64,000 nucleotides of DNA from Lyngbya sp. PCC 8106 (GTDB taxonomy: Bacteria; Cyanobacteriota; Cyanobacteriia; Cyanobacteriales; Microcoleaceae): positions 1 through 64,000 of the forward strand of contig NZ_AAVU01000023.1 in the NCBI RefSeq assembly GCF_000169095.1, in the 5' to 3' direction. Below, one piece after another: positions 27,870-36,765 of the stretch. Position numbers and translations under genes: made by a program. The notes below the pieces were generated by a model. That model had not been told where the DNA came from. It searched no databases and saw only the letters and a program-made list of their open reading frames with translations. Numbering within the stretch: the first letter of the stretch is position 1; every line of letters starts with the position of its first letter.

Positions 27870-28124
27870 CTAGCCGAATTTTCGGATGGTTTCCGATTCT
27901 ACTAACCGAACCATTTGCTTGGCTTTAAGGTCGCTGGTTAAATTTATTAACTGTCGTTCGGTTTCGTTTAATCCCATCGCATCTGCAATAGAGGTGCGGG
28001 GGGGTTCTTGTGATTTTTGTTCAGGCTGTTGGGGCTGTTGGGGTCGCTGCGTTGCTTTGTTTCCATTGCTGTTAGGCTGCTGGTTCATTGCATCGGCTAG
28101 AGCTTGTTTGTCTGTCGGATTCAT
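27870..28124 (-). CDS. Gln/Pro-rich hypothetical protein (84 aa)
   Basis: MNPTDKQALADAMNQQPN, then a Gln/Pro linker (TQRPQQPQQPEQKSQEPP), then SIADAMGLNETERQLINLTS with a helical end. ADAMN and ADAMG echo each other across the linker. The gene overlaps the end of the 153-residue gene by 53 bp in another frame. Unknown. Confidence 0.6.
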   Translation of the reverse strand: MNPTDKQALADAMNQQPNSNGNKATQRPQQPQQPEQKSQEPPRTSIADAMGLNETERQLINLTSDLKAKQMVRLVESETIRKFG

Positions 28125-28533
28125 CGTAAATAATCTCCAAAAGTCTACAAATATTTGTGATGGCGAAATAGCGAGATGTGAGTGAGTGAAGTTGTCGAAA
28201 TTCCCACCAAATGACTAAGGTTTTGAGGTCGTAGCCGTCCCGGTCTTTTCGCTTTTCCGGTAAGAGTTTTAGGGCTTTTAGAATGACTGCATCTCGTCGC
28301 CTGGTGGGTGAACTGATACTGAGTAAATCCTGCAATTGCTTGTTGGAAAGCCAAACGACGTTATTCGGTAGAACGTCCAATAAGCGTTTCGTTAATTTAA
28401 CGTAATCTCTCAGTGAATGCTGTTCATACATCGCTCCTAATTGAGTTGCAATCCAGTTGTCATCCGCTAATATCTGAACAATCCCAAACTCAAAGCGTTG
28501 GTGAGGAGCCACTTTGGGAAAATAGTATCTCAA
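28072..28533 (-). CDS. Winged-helix-like hypothetical protein (153 aa)
   Basis: Probably the first gene of the minus-strand accessory block. WLSNKQLQDLLSISSPTRRR, followed by ILKALKLLPEKRKDRDGYDL, resembles a winged helix with a basic wing, so DNA binding is plausible. It overlaps the next gene. No specific family is recognised. Confidence 0.6.
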   Translation of the reverse strand: MRYYFPKVAPHQRFEFGIVQILADDNWIATQLGAMYEQHSLRDYVKLTKRLLDVLPNNVVWLSNKQLQDLLSISSPTRRRDAVILKALKLLPEKRKDRDGYDLKTLVIWWEFRQLHSLTSRYFAITNICRLLEIIYDESDRQTSSSRCNEPAA

Positions 28534-28632
28534 AGAACTACTGACCTACATCAGTCCAACCCTTTGGACTCACAGGGGACGATATCAATTGGGGACTGGG
28601 AAATTTTAGAACCTGTTCGCGTGATTTCCATA

Positions 28633-28672
28633 TCAGCCAGCCCATATAAACCTGGCTGGCTTTCATCCCCAA
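28633..28672. terminator. Hairpin between divergent genes
   Basis: AGCCAGC and its near complement CTGGCTGGCT surround an AT-rich loop, followed by TTTC. It could terminate plus-strand transcription, but no plus-strand gene ends here. Weak call. Confidence 0.3.
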
Positions 28673-28834
28673 TTACAAAAATTAAAAATTATGTACACAA
28701 AACGAAAATTCAAAGGATAAGAGATGCAAGCTCAAGTTATAAAAGTAAAATAAAAGTTGTTTTTTAGCCAGGAACGGTCAGCAGTACAGCATAATAGAGA
28801 TTTGGTACATTCTGTCAGATATCTATTCTATTCA

Positions 28835-29608
28835 ATGAATAATTTTGAACAAGCACCAGAATTTGGTAAATATGATCATAGGAAAGTTTTATATGAATTA
28901 GAGAAGGAAAAAGATTTAGTATCATCAGGACTAACCCTTGAGGGATGGCTAACTCTGCTTGGTTCTGCAACTATACCTCCACCTTTTAACTGGTCACTGT
29001 TCGTTTACTTTGTCTTTTCTAACTTAGTAACTCCACTTTCTTTTAAGAGAGTTAGAAAACTTGCTCAAGTAATTAATGTGATGGAAGCCATTGTAGATGC
29101 TTTTGAATATCAAGGTGTTGAAGTATTTCCTTTCGTTGAAATTGAAAACTCTGAGCCTATCGATTTATTCGTTAGATTTCCCCAAAAAGTCTTTTTACTA
29201 ATTTCAATAGAAACTCGAAATAATGTTGCAGTAAAACTCAATGAAATGAGAAACGCTCTGTCCGTTCGGCGCAAAAAAGGCAAAGGCTTAAAAATTTGGG
29301 AACCCGACCCCATAGATCGCCTATGTCAATCTCATATTTGGCTAAAGAAAAATCGTCGGGATCTATTTGGAGGATCTTCTAAAGATGCCCGCAAACCTTT
29401 AATTAGAGTATTGCTTTTAAGTGGGGAAACCCATATTGCACCGCACGAAAAGCATTTATTTTGGAGGGAGTCGGAAAAATTTATACAAGTTCGTACAACT
29501 GGAAATGCAGTTTTAAGTCTTCAAAACGATATCGTGGAGCTTATTGACCTTTTTCTCTCCCATTTCTCCAAGGATTCATCTTTCGGCGGCAGGAGACCCA
29601 CGCCATAA
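28835..29608 (+). CDS. Hypothetical plasmid protein, 3' end replaced by element
   Basis: The ATG at 28835 (MNNFEQAPEFGKYD) is preferred; a frame from 28757 is open but has no ribosome site. Helical N-terminus; the centre has FPFVEIENSEPIDLFVRFPQ and VFLLISIETRNNV, which may be a PD-(D/E)xK-like or NERD-like core, unproven. The last eight residues (GGRRPTP and around) come from the left end of the IS200/IS605-like remnant, so the natural C-terminus is lost or nearly so. Confidence 0.55.
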   Translation: MNNFEQAPEFGKYDHRKVLYELEKEKDLVSSGLTLEGWLTLLGSATIPPPFNWSLFVYFVFSNLVTPLSFKRVRKLAQVINVMEAIVDAFEYQGVEVFPFVEIENSEPIDLFVRFPQKVFLLISIETRNNVAVKLNEMRNALSVRRKKGKGLKIWEPDPIDRLCQSHIWLKKNRRDLFGGSSKDARKPLIRVLLLSGETHIAPHEKHLFWRESEKFIQVRTTGNAVLSLQNDIVELIDLFLSHFSKDSSFGGRRPTP

Positions 29609-30005
29609 AGAATGTTGGCGTTGGGAGGAATGCCGCACAGAGATTTCTGGTACAATACAAGTGGTCACTGACCCACCCGAGACAATGGATTCAGACAGCC
29701 ATGAGCGTGCGCGCGTCCAGTTACACCTGGCGGCGCAGACAAATTGGTAGACTCAGGAATTGATGACGGGGCAATGGCATAAACATCCCTTGAATCAACA
29801 GTTAAAAAGAAATTCAGTTTGGATTTCGACACATATCTAACCGCAGGACTTGCGGGGATAGTCTGTGGAGCGACCTTAAGACCTAAAGGGAATAACTCTC
29901 GGAGGGCAGGTGCGCTCGCCCCGCTCGCGAAGAAGCAGAAACTCAAATAGTGATGTTTGGGAATCCCACGCCAAAAACGAATGTGTTGGCGATGGGAGGA
30001 GGTCA
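29582..30005 (+). mobile_element. 0.42-kb IS200/IS605-like remnant
   Basis: Both ends carry similar hairpins (CCCACGCCA...TGTTGGCGTTGGG near 29600 and CCCACGCCA...TGTTGGCGATGGG near 29970). Before the right hairpin the plus strand encodes TYLTAGLAGIVCGATLRPKG and ends KKQKLK, like the C-terminus of TnpB. TnpA and the TnpB catalytic part are gone. Genes on both sides lose their 3' ends at the element. The right end may retain omega-RNA-type sequence. Confidence 0.6.
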
Positions 30006-30517
30006 ATTTTGTAGAAGTTTAGTTCAAGCTGCAACTGGGGAAAGTCCTTAAGCTGTTGCCGCATTAAATCATTTTCGGAAGCTAGGGTCTTTATGCGATC
30101 GCCGGACACCGAAGTATCAGCCTTTTGATAGGCAAGCCTGTAACCTGCCACAGCCATTTGGCGCATGACAACCAAGTATTCCTCGGGAATGTCTTGCTCG
30201 TCTAATAAGCCATCATCTGTTGCCTCTAGGATTGCCGAAACTACGTCTTTGTCATTCTTACCTTGTTTGAGACTTGAGAGGTTGTCTTGCCTCCATTCTT
30301 TAAGCAAGTTGCAAATTGTATCGCTGCTTCCTCCAATGCCGTAAATGTGCTTAAGAGCCGATTGAACTGAACGAGTAACAATGCCTATACGGTTTTTCTG
30401 CAAGACCGCACAAGCGGTATCAACCATCTCTCGATCAACACTTGTGTATTGCCTAGACTGGTCTACCTTGAATCCTGCTAAATCCAAAGCCGTGAATGTG
30501 GTGGGTAGTTTTGTCAT
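29876..30517 (-). pseudogene. KfrA-like plasmid DNA-binding protein, truncated by element
   Basis: The first about 170 residues resemble the N-terminal domain of KfrA-type plasmid proteins: DTACAVLQKNRIGIVTRSVQ, GIGGSSDTICNLLKEWR. A coiled coil normally follows and begins here (LASENDLMRQQLKDF). At about 30005 the frame enters the IS-like remnant and ends in foreign sequence at 29876. The promoter region contains two 16-bp operator-like sites. Confidence 0.65.
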
Positions 30518-30539
30518 GATAGTCGCTTCGTTGCTAATT

Positions 30540-30590
30540 GTAAGGTTGAGTTTACAGGAAATCCTCTAAATTATGTAAGAGTAACCTTAC
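30540..30590. promoter_or_regulatory. Two operator-like 16-bp sites upstream of the KfrA-like gene
   Basis: 30575-30590 GTAAGAGTAACCTTAC and 30540-30555 GTAAGGTTGAGTTTAC (reverse GTAAACTCAACCTTAC). Both match the pair at 30885-30925 and are imperfect palindromes, 35 bp apart start to start. They are likely bound by the XRE protein encoded next door. Confidence 0.65.
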
Positions 30591-30611
30591 ATTGTCAAGA
30601 AAGTCAACAAA

Positions 30612-30872
30612 CTATTCACTTTTCTGGGATTTGTCTGGGGATTCTTGAAAAGCTATTGCTAATTCAGTGAGCGTACACTCCAATATTTCCAGTATCACAA
30701 GCATTTCAGCCGGAGAGAGTCTTGGAATTGCGTGGCCCCTTACCCAAGCGCTAACTGCCTGCCGAGAAAGCTTACGTCCTGAGACTTCAGCCCAAGCCGT
30801 TCCTACCATTTCTGCAAACTGCTCTTGAGTTACACCTCTACGTTTCAGCAACTGTTGGAATTTTTGTCTCAT
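30612..30872 (-). CDS. XRE-family transcriptional regulator
   Basis: 86 residues, almost entirely one XRE helix-turn-helix: LLKRRGVTQEQFAEMVG, then KLSRQAVSAWVRGHAIPRLS. It is oriented like the KfrA-like gene 94 bp downstream. Two 16-bp near-palindromic sites lie just before its start and two more before the KfrA-like gene. It probably represses itself and that gene, as plasmid control repressors do. Confidence 0.8.
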   Translation of the reverse strand: MRQKFQQLLKRRGVTQEQFAEMVGTAWAEVSGRKLSRQAVSAWVRGHAIPRLSPAEMLVILEILECTLTELAIAFQESPDKSQKSE

Positions 30873-30884
30873 ACACTTGCCAAT

Positions 30885-30925
30885 GTAAAGCTAACCTTAC
30901 ATAATTTTTGTAAAGTTAACCTTAC
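30885..30925. promoter_or_regulatory. Two operator-like 16-bp sites upstream of the XRE gene
   Basis: GTAAAGCTAACCTTAC (30885-30900) and GTAAAGTTAACCTTAC (30910-30925), 25 bp apart start to start; the second is palindromic at all but one pair. They sit where the promoter of the XRE gene must be. Confidence 0.7.
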
Positions 30926-31060
30926 ATAATTCTCCTATACAAACTATAAGGAAGTCATATCACTGCTTACTCCCATTTAATTCAAAAAAAATTGATTAAT
31001 TAATTAATGACGATTGGAGTATGCAAAAGCTTTTTTTAAAAGTGATTAACTTTATGTCCC

Positions 31061-31309
31061 ATGCGAACCTTCAAGCATTTATTAAAGCTCCAAAGCTGGA
31101 TTAAGTCTGAAGACTTAACAAAATGCGATGTATGCAAAAAACCATACAAAATAGGCGGTTTAGATGCTTCGCTGTGCGCTGATTGTGGTTGGATTCTTCA
31201 TCGGTACGAACGGTACAGACAGATTGCTAAGGATTGCAAGTTTAATCAACATCCAATCACAGAGCAACAAGCTCAAATAGTTTTATTAAAATTGAGGAAT
31301 CCTCAGTAA
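31061..31309 (+). CDS. Small zinc-ribbon protein (82 aa)
   Basis: CDVCKKPYKIGGLDASLCADCGW gives two C-x2-C pairs about 16 residues apart, a zinc ribbon. The remainder is basic and helical. No strong ribosome site precedes the ATG at 31061. Such ribbons occur in many plasmid proteins; the role is unknown. Confidence 0.6.
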   Translation: MRTFKHLLKLQSWIKSEDLTKCDVCKKPYKIGGLDASLCADCGWILHRYERYRQIAKDCKFNQHPITEQQAQIVLLKLRNPQ

Positions 31310-31478
31310 ATATAAAGTCTACAAGGTTGATTCACTCTCCCAAAAAAACCGTGAGAATTTCTAATTAATCCTGTGATTACTGGCAGTATTGGAGAAGCTG
31401 AAATCAATGTGAGTTGGAAAATCAATAAAAGCCTGACTCATTGAAGGTCTACTTTCAAGAAAAATAATTTAATAAAAA

Positions 31479-31751
31479 TTACCTTTCATCTGGAGAAGGA
31501 GCCAGTAAACCGGAGACTGCGCCAATCGCATTGGAGCCAATCACAATTAATAATTCGGGAATAGGTTTATTTAAAATACTCAAAATTAAACCGCCAACTA
31601 AGGTTGTTAAAATCGCCCCAGATAAGCTGCTCACGATTAATCTATAACAAAATCGGTCAATCTTTCTGCTGTTAGAAACATCTTGATTAACCTGGGAATA
31701 ATTTTGAACTTCCAACGGATTACTTTTGGAGGGGTTTTCTAAATTCATAGC
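31479..31751 (-). CDS. Small two-helix membrane protein (90 aa)
   Basis: The start is set at MNLENPSKSN (31751); a longer start at 31814 is open. Two membrane helices (SSLSGAILTTLVGGLILSIL and LLIVIGSNAIGAVSGLLA), ending APSPDER. The second helix with a GLLAPSP end recurs in small cyanobacterial and phage holin-like proteins. Role unknown. Confidence 0.6.
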   Translation of the reverse strand, partial: AMNLENPSKSNPLEVQNYSQVNQDVSNSRKIDRFCYRLIVSSLSGAILTTLVGGLILSILNKPIPELLIVIGSNAIGAVSGLLAPSPDER

Positions 31752-31814
31752 GGGTCTAATTAACTTGCTTAAGATATGAATCCTAATATTAACAAACTTT
31801 AGTATTAACCCCAA

Positions 31815-32541
31815 GTAACAAAAAACAAATAATGCTATCTGATTCTTGATACTAGGATAACGAATAGCAAATTATGCACTCTGATATTCTTCTAATATTT
31901 TAATGTTGGGTCATCGGAAAAATAGACAAGAGGAAAGCAACACAATGGAGTTTCAGTCTGTGTTAATTTTTCTTAACATAGAACTATTTTCGGCTTGAGG
32001 ATTGGTGAGCAGGAGAGAGAGATAGAGGTATTGAACAGATTACGAATAATTTACTTGTATGACAAATGCTTATTCATTTTGAACAGCAAGATTACTAAAT
32101 CTTACGCTTTACTGGTACTTTCAGCTTACTTTTCATCAATAAACATCAATTTTTATTAGTAATAAATAACGCGAATGCTGTATTTGACCTTCGGGAGAGG
32201 GGGTCTAGCCCCTCCATTTAAGATTTTCTTAAGTTCTCGGGAGGAATGAAATCAAGAGTTCAAAATTTTTCTTGATAAAATTTGCATTCTTATATATCAT
32301 TTTAAAATTGCAATTTGTCTTGATGTTTAGAAACCGCTTACCCTTTCACAGATTTTCTTGTTAGGGAGTGGTCTAATATTTAAGCCAAGTGCAGTAGATG
32401 TTCACTTTTTTAGTCAAGTAAGTATTAATTGCTTAACCCTATAAAAAATGGCCCACATACTGAGAAGCTCGCAAAAGCCGAAACAGTAGGTTAAGCCGAC
32501 ATAAGTAGTAAATACTTACTTGACTGAATAAAAAAATATCA
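31815..32541. other. Intergenic stretch upstream of the primase operon
   Basis: About 730 bp with no supported gene. A GC-rich hairpin (about 32194-32216, GAGGGGG-TCTA-GCCCCTCC) stands out and is followed by an AT-rich stretch. The promoter of the primase unit should lie in 32400-32530. Confidence 0.4.
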
Positions 32542-32706
32542 ATGAAAATCATAACACATCAAGATTTTGTTGAGAAGCAGTCAGGTTCAGTAGATCATTA
32601 CCTTAATGGTTTACAGAATATTCTCAAGCCTTACCAAGCCAGCGTTACAGCCAATTCCATTGAGATTGAAATCGAAGTAAATCTTAACAATGGAGGCAGC
32701 ATTTAA
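32542..32706 (+). CDS. 54-aa protein translationally coupled to the primase
   Basis: MKIITHQDFVEKQSGSVDHY to EVNLNNGGSI. Its TAA overlaps the primase ATG (TAATG), and AATGGAGGC just upstream supplies a Shine-Dalgarno for the primase. Such coupling supports it as a real gene, perhaps a small replication accessory factor. No family is recognised. Confidence 0.6.
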   Translation: MKIITHQDFVEKQSGSVDHYLNGLQNILKPYQASVTANSIEIEIEVNLNNGGSI

Positions 32707-34205
32707 TGTTTACCTCCAACAAATTCAACATCAACGACCACCTCGACAAGCTCACTCCAGCCAAAGAGAAAGGGAAGTATATCTGCCCAGCCTGCAATGG
32801 CCATAACCTATCCATCAACTCCATGACAGGGAAATACAACTGTTGGAACTGTGGGGACACCCAAAAAATCAAGGATATCTTGACCGCAGACGAAGTTCTT
32901 GAACAGCCGAAGAAATCCCCCAGGGAGAAAAAGACCAGCTATTTCAACTATCCCGACCGTCAGGGGAACCCGTTAATCCGCGTGGTCAGAATCGACGACG
33001 GACAAGGAAAGAAGCAGATTTTTCAGCAGCATTGGGATGGCCAGAACTGGGTAAGGGGATACGGCTCGGTCAAAACCAAAGATATTCCCCTGTATCGCTA
33101 TGCCGAAGTGATGAATGCGATCGCTCAAGGTCAACAGATCATTTTTGCTGAGGGAGAGTCAACCGTCGATGCCTTCTGGGAAAAAGGCATTCCCGCAACA
33201 ACCACCATTGGGGGAACGGGCAAAACAGTTATTAAGGTCAAGGACAAAGAAACCGGAGAATTTAACTTAGAACGCAATGACAACGCCTTTGAAACCATCA
33301 AGCCTGCCCTAGCGGATTTAGTCGCAGCTTCCATAATTCTGGCACCCGACTGTGACCAGCCCGGATGTCTGCACATGGAAATGATGGCTGAGGTTTTAAA
33401 TATAGTAGGTTGGCTGTATGCCCTGCCTGATTCGTTCCAGTGGTCAAGATTGCCTAAAAAAGAGGGACTGGACTTCGTGGACTGGATGCACGACTACCCA
33501 GACCTTACCCGCGATGAAATTCTCAACCATATTCAACCCGAGCCAAAACATCAAAAGACATCCATTGGTGAAAGTCCGACAGGGACAACATATTCTCAAG
33601 TTGTATCAGGATTAAATGCACTGTTCGATAAAGAGGACTATGAACGAGTCGTTGGAGTTCTCCTAACTCAAAATCTAACCGAAGCCCAACTGGACTTAGA
33701 AATTCAAACCATCGCCCAAAAGTTCAACCGCAGTGATTCTCAGGTCTGGAGGCTATACCGCAAGCGGTCGGGCGAAACTGAGAAAGCCGAAAACTTGGCT
33801 GATATTGCCACAGAATTAAACTCTCTATTAGAAAGCCGCAATGCCACCATCAAGCTAGAGGACTACCTCCCCGGCAACTTCATCAAAATCAAAGATATTT
33901 ACCAACGGCTCTGTATGCGCCCCGAAATCGGTCTAATGCAGTTTCTCTCAGCTTGTTCAGGCTTATTACCCGTAGGAACAAAAATTGACCTGTGCAACTA
34001 CACCAACTTCGACCAGCCCATGGGAATTTACTTCACTGTCTGTGCCGAACCCTCCCAACGCAAAACACCGGGTCAGAAAATTATTACCACCAAGCCCCTG
34101 CGTATCCTCCAGAAAGAAGCCGATAGCCAATATAAAGAAGAACTAGCCGAATACAAACTCGAACTCGCTGAATGGGAAAAGAACGTTGACACTCCCACGC
34201 CGTAA
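32706..34205 (+). pseudogene. Toprim primase, C-terminal part lost at an IS-like remnant
   Basis: The N-terminus has a primase-type zinc finger (CPACNGHN, then CWNCGD, about 22-52). A Toprim domain follows (IIFAEGESTVDAFW with its Glu, about 143; APDCDQPG with Asp residues, about 218). Related cyanobacterial plasmid proteins carry a helicase-like DUF3987 domain after this. Here the frame runs into the element at 34186 after AEWEKN and ends, so the helicase part is missing and not found downstream. Confidence 0.75.
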
Positions 34206-34549
34206 ACGGCGGGGATTCTTGGTTCAGCGAGTCCATTTAATACAGATAGGCTGCCCTATCTGCACCAGAGATGAATTCTCCCCAAGCGTTTTGCTCCATT
34301 TCAGAAACCTGTTTGGGTATGCCCTACCCTACAGTTCAAAACCTAAAATCTTGGTTTCTCTGTACTTGTTGCGTTGCGCTAATAAGCGTACAAGCTTTCC
34401 TGTACGGAACCCTATAACTTCAGTGCGTCAAGGTGCGTTGCCTTTCGGTGACTGGGTTTTTAGTGTGGTTGATTACCCTTTCCACAAAAGAAAGTTTAAC
34501 ATAAAGCCGTCCTCAAGGACGGGGCTTGTATCCCAATTTTTTCGGTCAA
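34186..34549 (-). mobile_element. 0.36-kb IS200/IS605-like remnant
   Basis: On the minus strand the element starts with TTGACCGAAAAAATTGGGAT, has an early hairpin (CCGTCCTTGAGGACGG, near 34510) and ends with a hairpin followed by GTGGGAGTGTCAA. Near its right end the minus strand reads AWGEFISGADRAAYLY and MDSLNQESPPFTAWECQ, like the end of IS200/IS605 TnpB proteins. Most of the element is deleted. It faces opposite to the primase it interrupts. Confidence 0.65.
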
Positions 34550-35735
34550 TAAAATCAAGAAGCTAATCCAAACCGCTACCAACCCCAAACAAAAGGCGAT
34601 GTATCAGGACTTGAACACGAAGTTGCAAGCTGAGTTAAACATTCAACCAAACGACAAAACCGCTCCATAATCTCAACCCAAATCAACCCCCAATTCAGCC
34701 ATTCCTAAAACCTCTGTTCAAGACTTTAAACCCAAGCTCGAAATAGTTAATCAAGAGTTAAAACCGGAAGCTAAACAATCCACTACTGAAAAATTTATTG
34801 AGTCTGCCGTACAGAAAACTGAACCCTCAAAAACCGAAACTTTAAGTGACGAGTCTCAATCCAAATCAGAAGAACCCCAAAACAAACCTTATTTTCAGGC
34901 AATTGGGATTATCAAGGGGGAAGTTATTCTCACTGACGAACGTTCAGCTATCAAACTCGGAGAACATGAATATCGACTATTTTATATCCCCAATAAACGC
35001 CAAAAAGCTTATAAAGCATTGAAAAAAGAGATTGAAGTCACAGGTAATACTACTCTAAGATTGATTGTTTATCCTAAAATCTTACACTTACCCCAAAAAG
35101 ACCAGCCCCACAAGGTCAGCTTTCAATTAGTGGGTTTCATTGGCTCAAAAGCAAAGCCCAGTCAACTAAACACAGAGTTGGATGATTTTGAGTTTAAATT
35201 CTCTGGACTATGGCAATTTATTCCCGTTTGCCGCACTCCTTGCATTTCCATTTTCCGCAACTTCAATAAAGATAGATTAGCATGGATAAAAGAAGCCGAA
35301 GCCGCCAAAAAAGTTAAATTTATGAAATCCTCTCACGTTCCGTTACTCTGGAGAGATTCACCTGTAAAGCCGTTTAGATTTAATCCCAGACTAGAGAAAG
35401 AACAGCAAGGTCAAACTTATTTTGTACAGGTCAAGGCTAAGTTTCTCCCCGGCAGAGATGTGTTTGGATTTGTGGAACAACTTGACGAACCCACTGGAGA
35501 TATACCTGGATTCTTGAAAGCCTCTAAAAAGCTAAAAGCCGAAGCTTTAAGGGAAATTAAAGACAACAAGCAAAAGCAGAAATCTGTTGACCCACCTAAA
35601 AATAAATCAACTGACGAACAGCCTAAACAATCTGAAGTTCAATCCGAAAATCAATCCCTACCTGAACAGCCTAAAAAATCCCAAAGACAACAAAATAAAC
35701 AGTCCGTTGTTCAAGAAACTGATAATAATGTCTAA
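34550..35735 (+). pseudogene. Conserved cyanobacterial plasmid protein with in-frame TAA
   Basis: A continuous frame from the IS-like remnant to 35735 is broken only by a TAA (34668-34670; CAA to TAA is the simplest change). It has a low-complexity N-terminal region. The core starts FQAIGIIKGEVILTDERS and continues EYRLFYIPN, RLIVYPKILHLP, FKFSGLWQFIPVCRTPCISI and HVPLLWRDSPVKPFRFNPR. The Lys/Gln-rich tail is disordered. This type of protein recurs in filamentous cyanobacteria, but its role is unknown. No ATG lies between the element and the core. Confidence 0.6.
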
Positions 35736-35806
35736 TAACTTTTACAGATTTTCAAAGTTTTTTCAATGGTAAAAACAGGTAAATTTAGTGAGACGGAGAG
35801 GAAAAG

Positions 35807-35875
35807 ATGAAACCCGAATGTCTACCTTTGGTTGCGGCTCAAGTTATTGTTGACCGCCATGTTATTGAACGTTAG
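35807..35875 (+). CDS. Possible 22-aa peptide or gene remnant
   Basis: MKPECLPLVAAQVIVDRHVI and two more residues, preceded by GAGAGGAAAAG. It may be the start of a gene whose remainder was deleted. Weak. Confidence 0.25.
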   Translation: MKPECLPLVAAQVIVDRHVIER

Positions 35876-35989
35876 AAATCCAATTTAAGTTTTCCTAAAG
35901 GCATCTGTGGGTAAAATTATTTTTGTTGCAATTGCTCCATACTTATTCTAGCCTAAAGTTAAGTGTCAATACTAGAATAAAGACGAGAC

Positions 35990-36592
35990 ATGGTTCAAAA
36001 TAATAGAAAGCAGCAGAAGAAGCAAACCAAATTCATCGGTAGCAAGAAAATTGGCTTTGCGGCAATAGATGTTGATTATTTAGATGATGTTTATCGGAGA
36101 AAAATTAAATGTTTAAAACCCATTTTAGAACAAATTTTAAGTCAAATAGAAGCCGAAATTTTTAGCTTTCAGAATAATGCTGCGGATGATAATTATAAGT
36201 GGCACACTTACACTGTAAAGCGCAAACGCATCGCTAAGGGAGAAAAAGTGACTGATTCTAAAGTTATTAAACAGTTTAATGAACAATTTAAGGATAAAAA
36301 GAAAGAGACAAACTTGGCGATGGTTTTGTCGGGTTTTTGCTGGTCAAATTCCGGTGAACTCCATTATACCGTCCCCGCATACGAGGAGTACCAGTATCTA
36401 AAAGTTGTCGAAGAAACTGAGGGAAAAAAGCATCACCATCATATTAGGAATTATGGCTCAAAAACCGAACGAGGGTCGTATGCCAGCAGCCCCGACTATC
36501 GGAAGTGGGTAGAAAAATTTGCCGCCAGAGACGCCATTCGGGAGTTGACCAAGATGGCCAACCGCATTTCTAGTTTGCTATCCGATACTTAA
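35990..36592 (+). CDS. Hypothetical basic protein (200 aa)
   Basis: Basic N-terminus (KQQKKQTKFIGSKKIG), a helical middle and a His-rich turn (KKHHHHIRN). WVEKFAARDAIRELTKMANR closes it. No family is recognised. It lies between the conserved unknown gene and the PAS gene, all on the plus strand, so they may share a transcript. Confidence 0.55.
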   Translation: MVQNNRKQQKKQTKFIGSKKIGFAAIDVDYLDDVYRRKIKCLKPILEQILSQIEAEIFSFQNNAADDNYKWHTYTVKRKRIAKGEKVTDSKVIKQFNEQFKDKKKETNLAMVLSGFCWSNSGELHYTVPAYEEYQYLKVVEETEGKKHHHHIRNYGSKTERGSYASSPDYRKWVEKFAARDAIRELTKMANRISSLLSDT

Positions 36593-36765
36593 GCACATTT
36601 CCTGAAATCTCTGACAGACAATGGTTTCCACCTCAGAGTATGTTTGTTCTAGCCATTTAGAATCCTGAAAACTAGAACAAGCAAACATCGAGATGAAAAA
36701 CGCTGAAAGGCATCCGTTCACATAGTTGAGAATATGCACAAGTTGGAAGGTTAAAATAGAAATAA

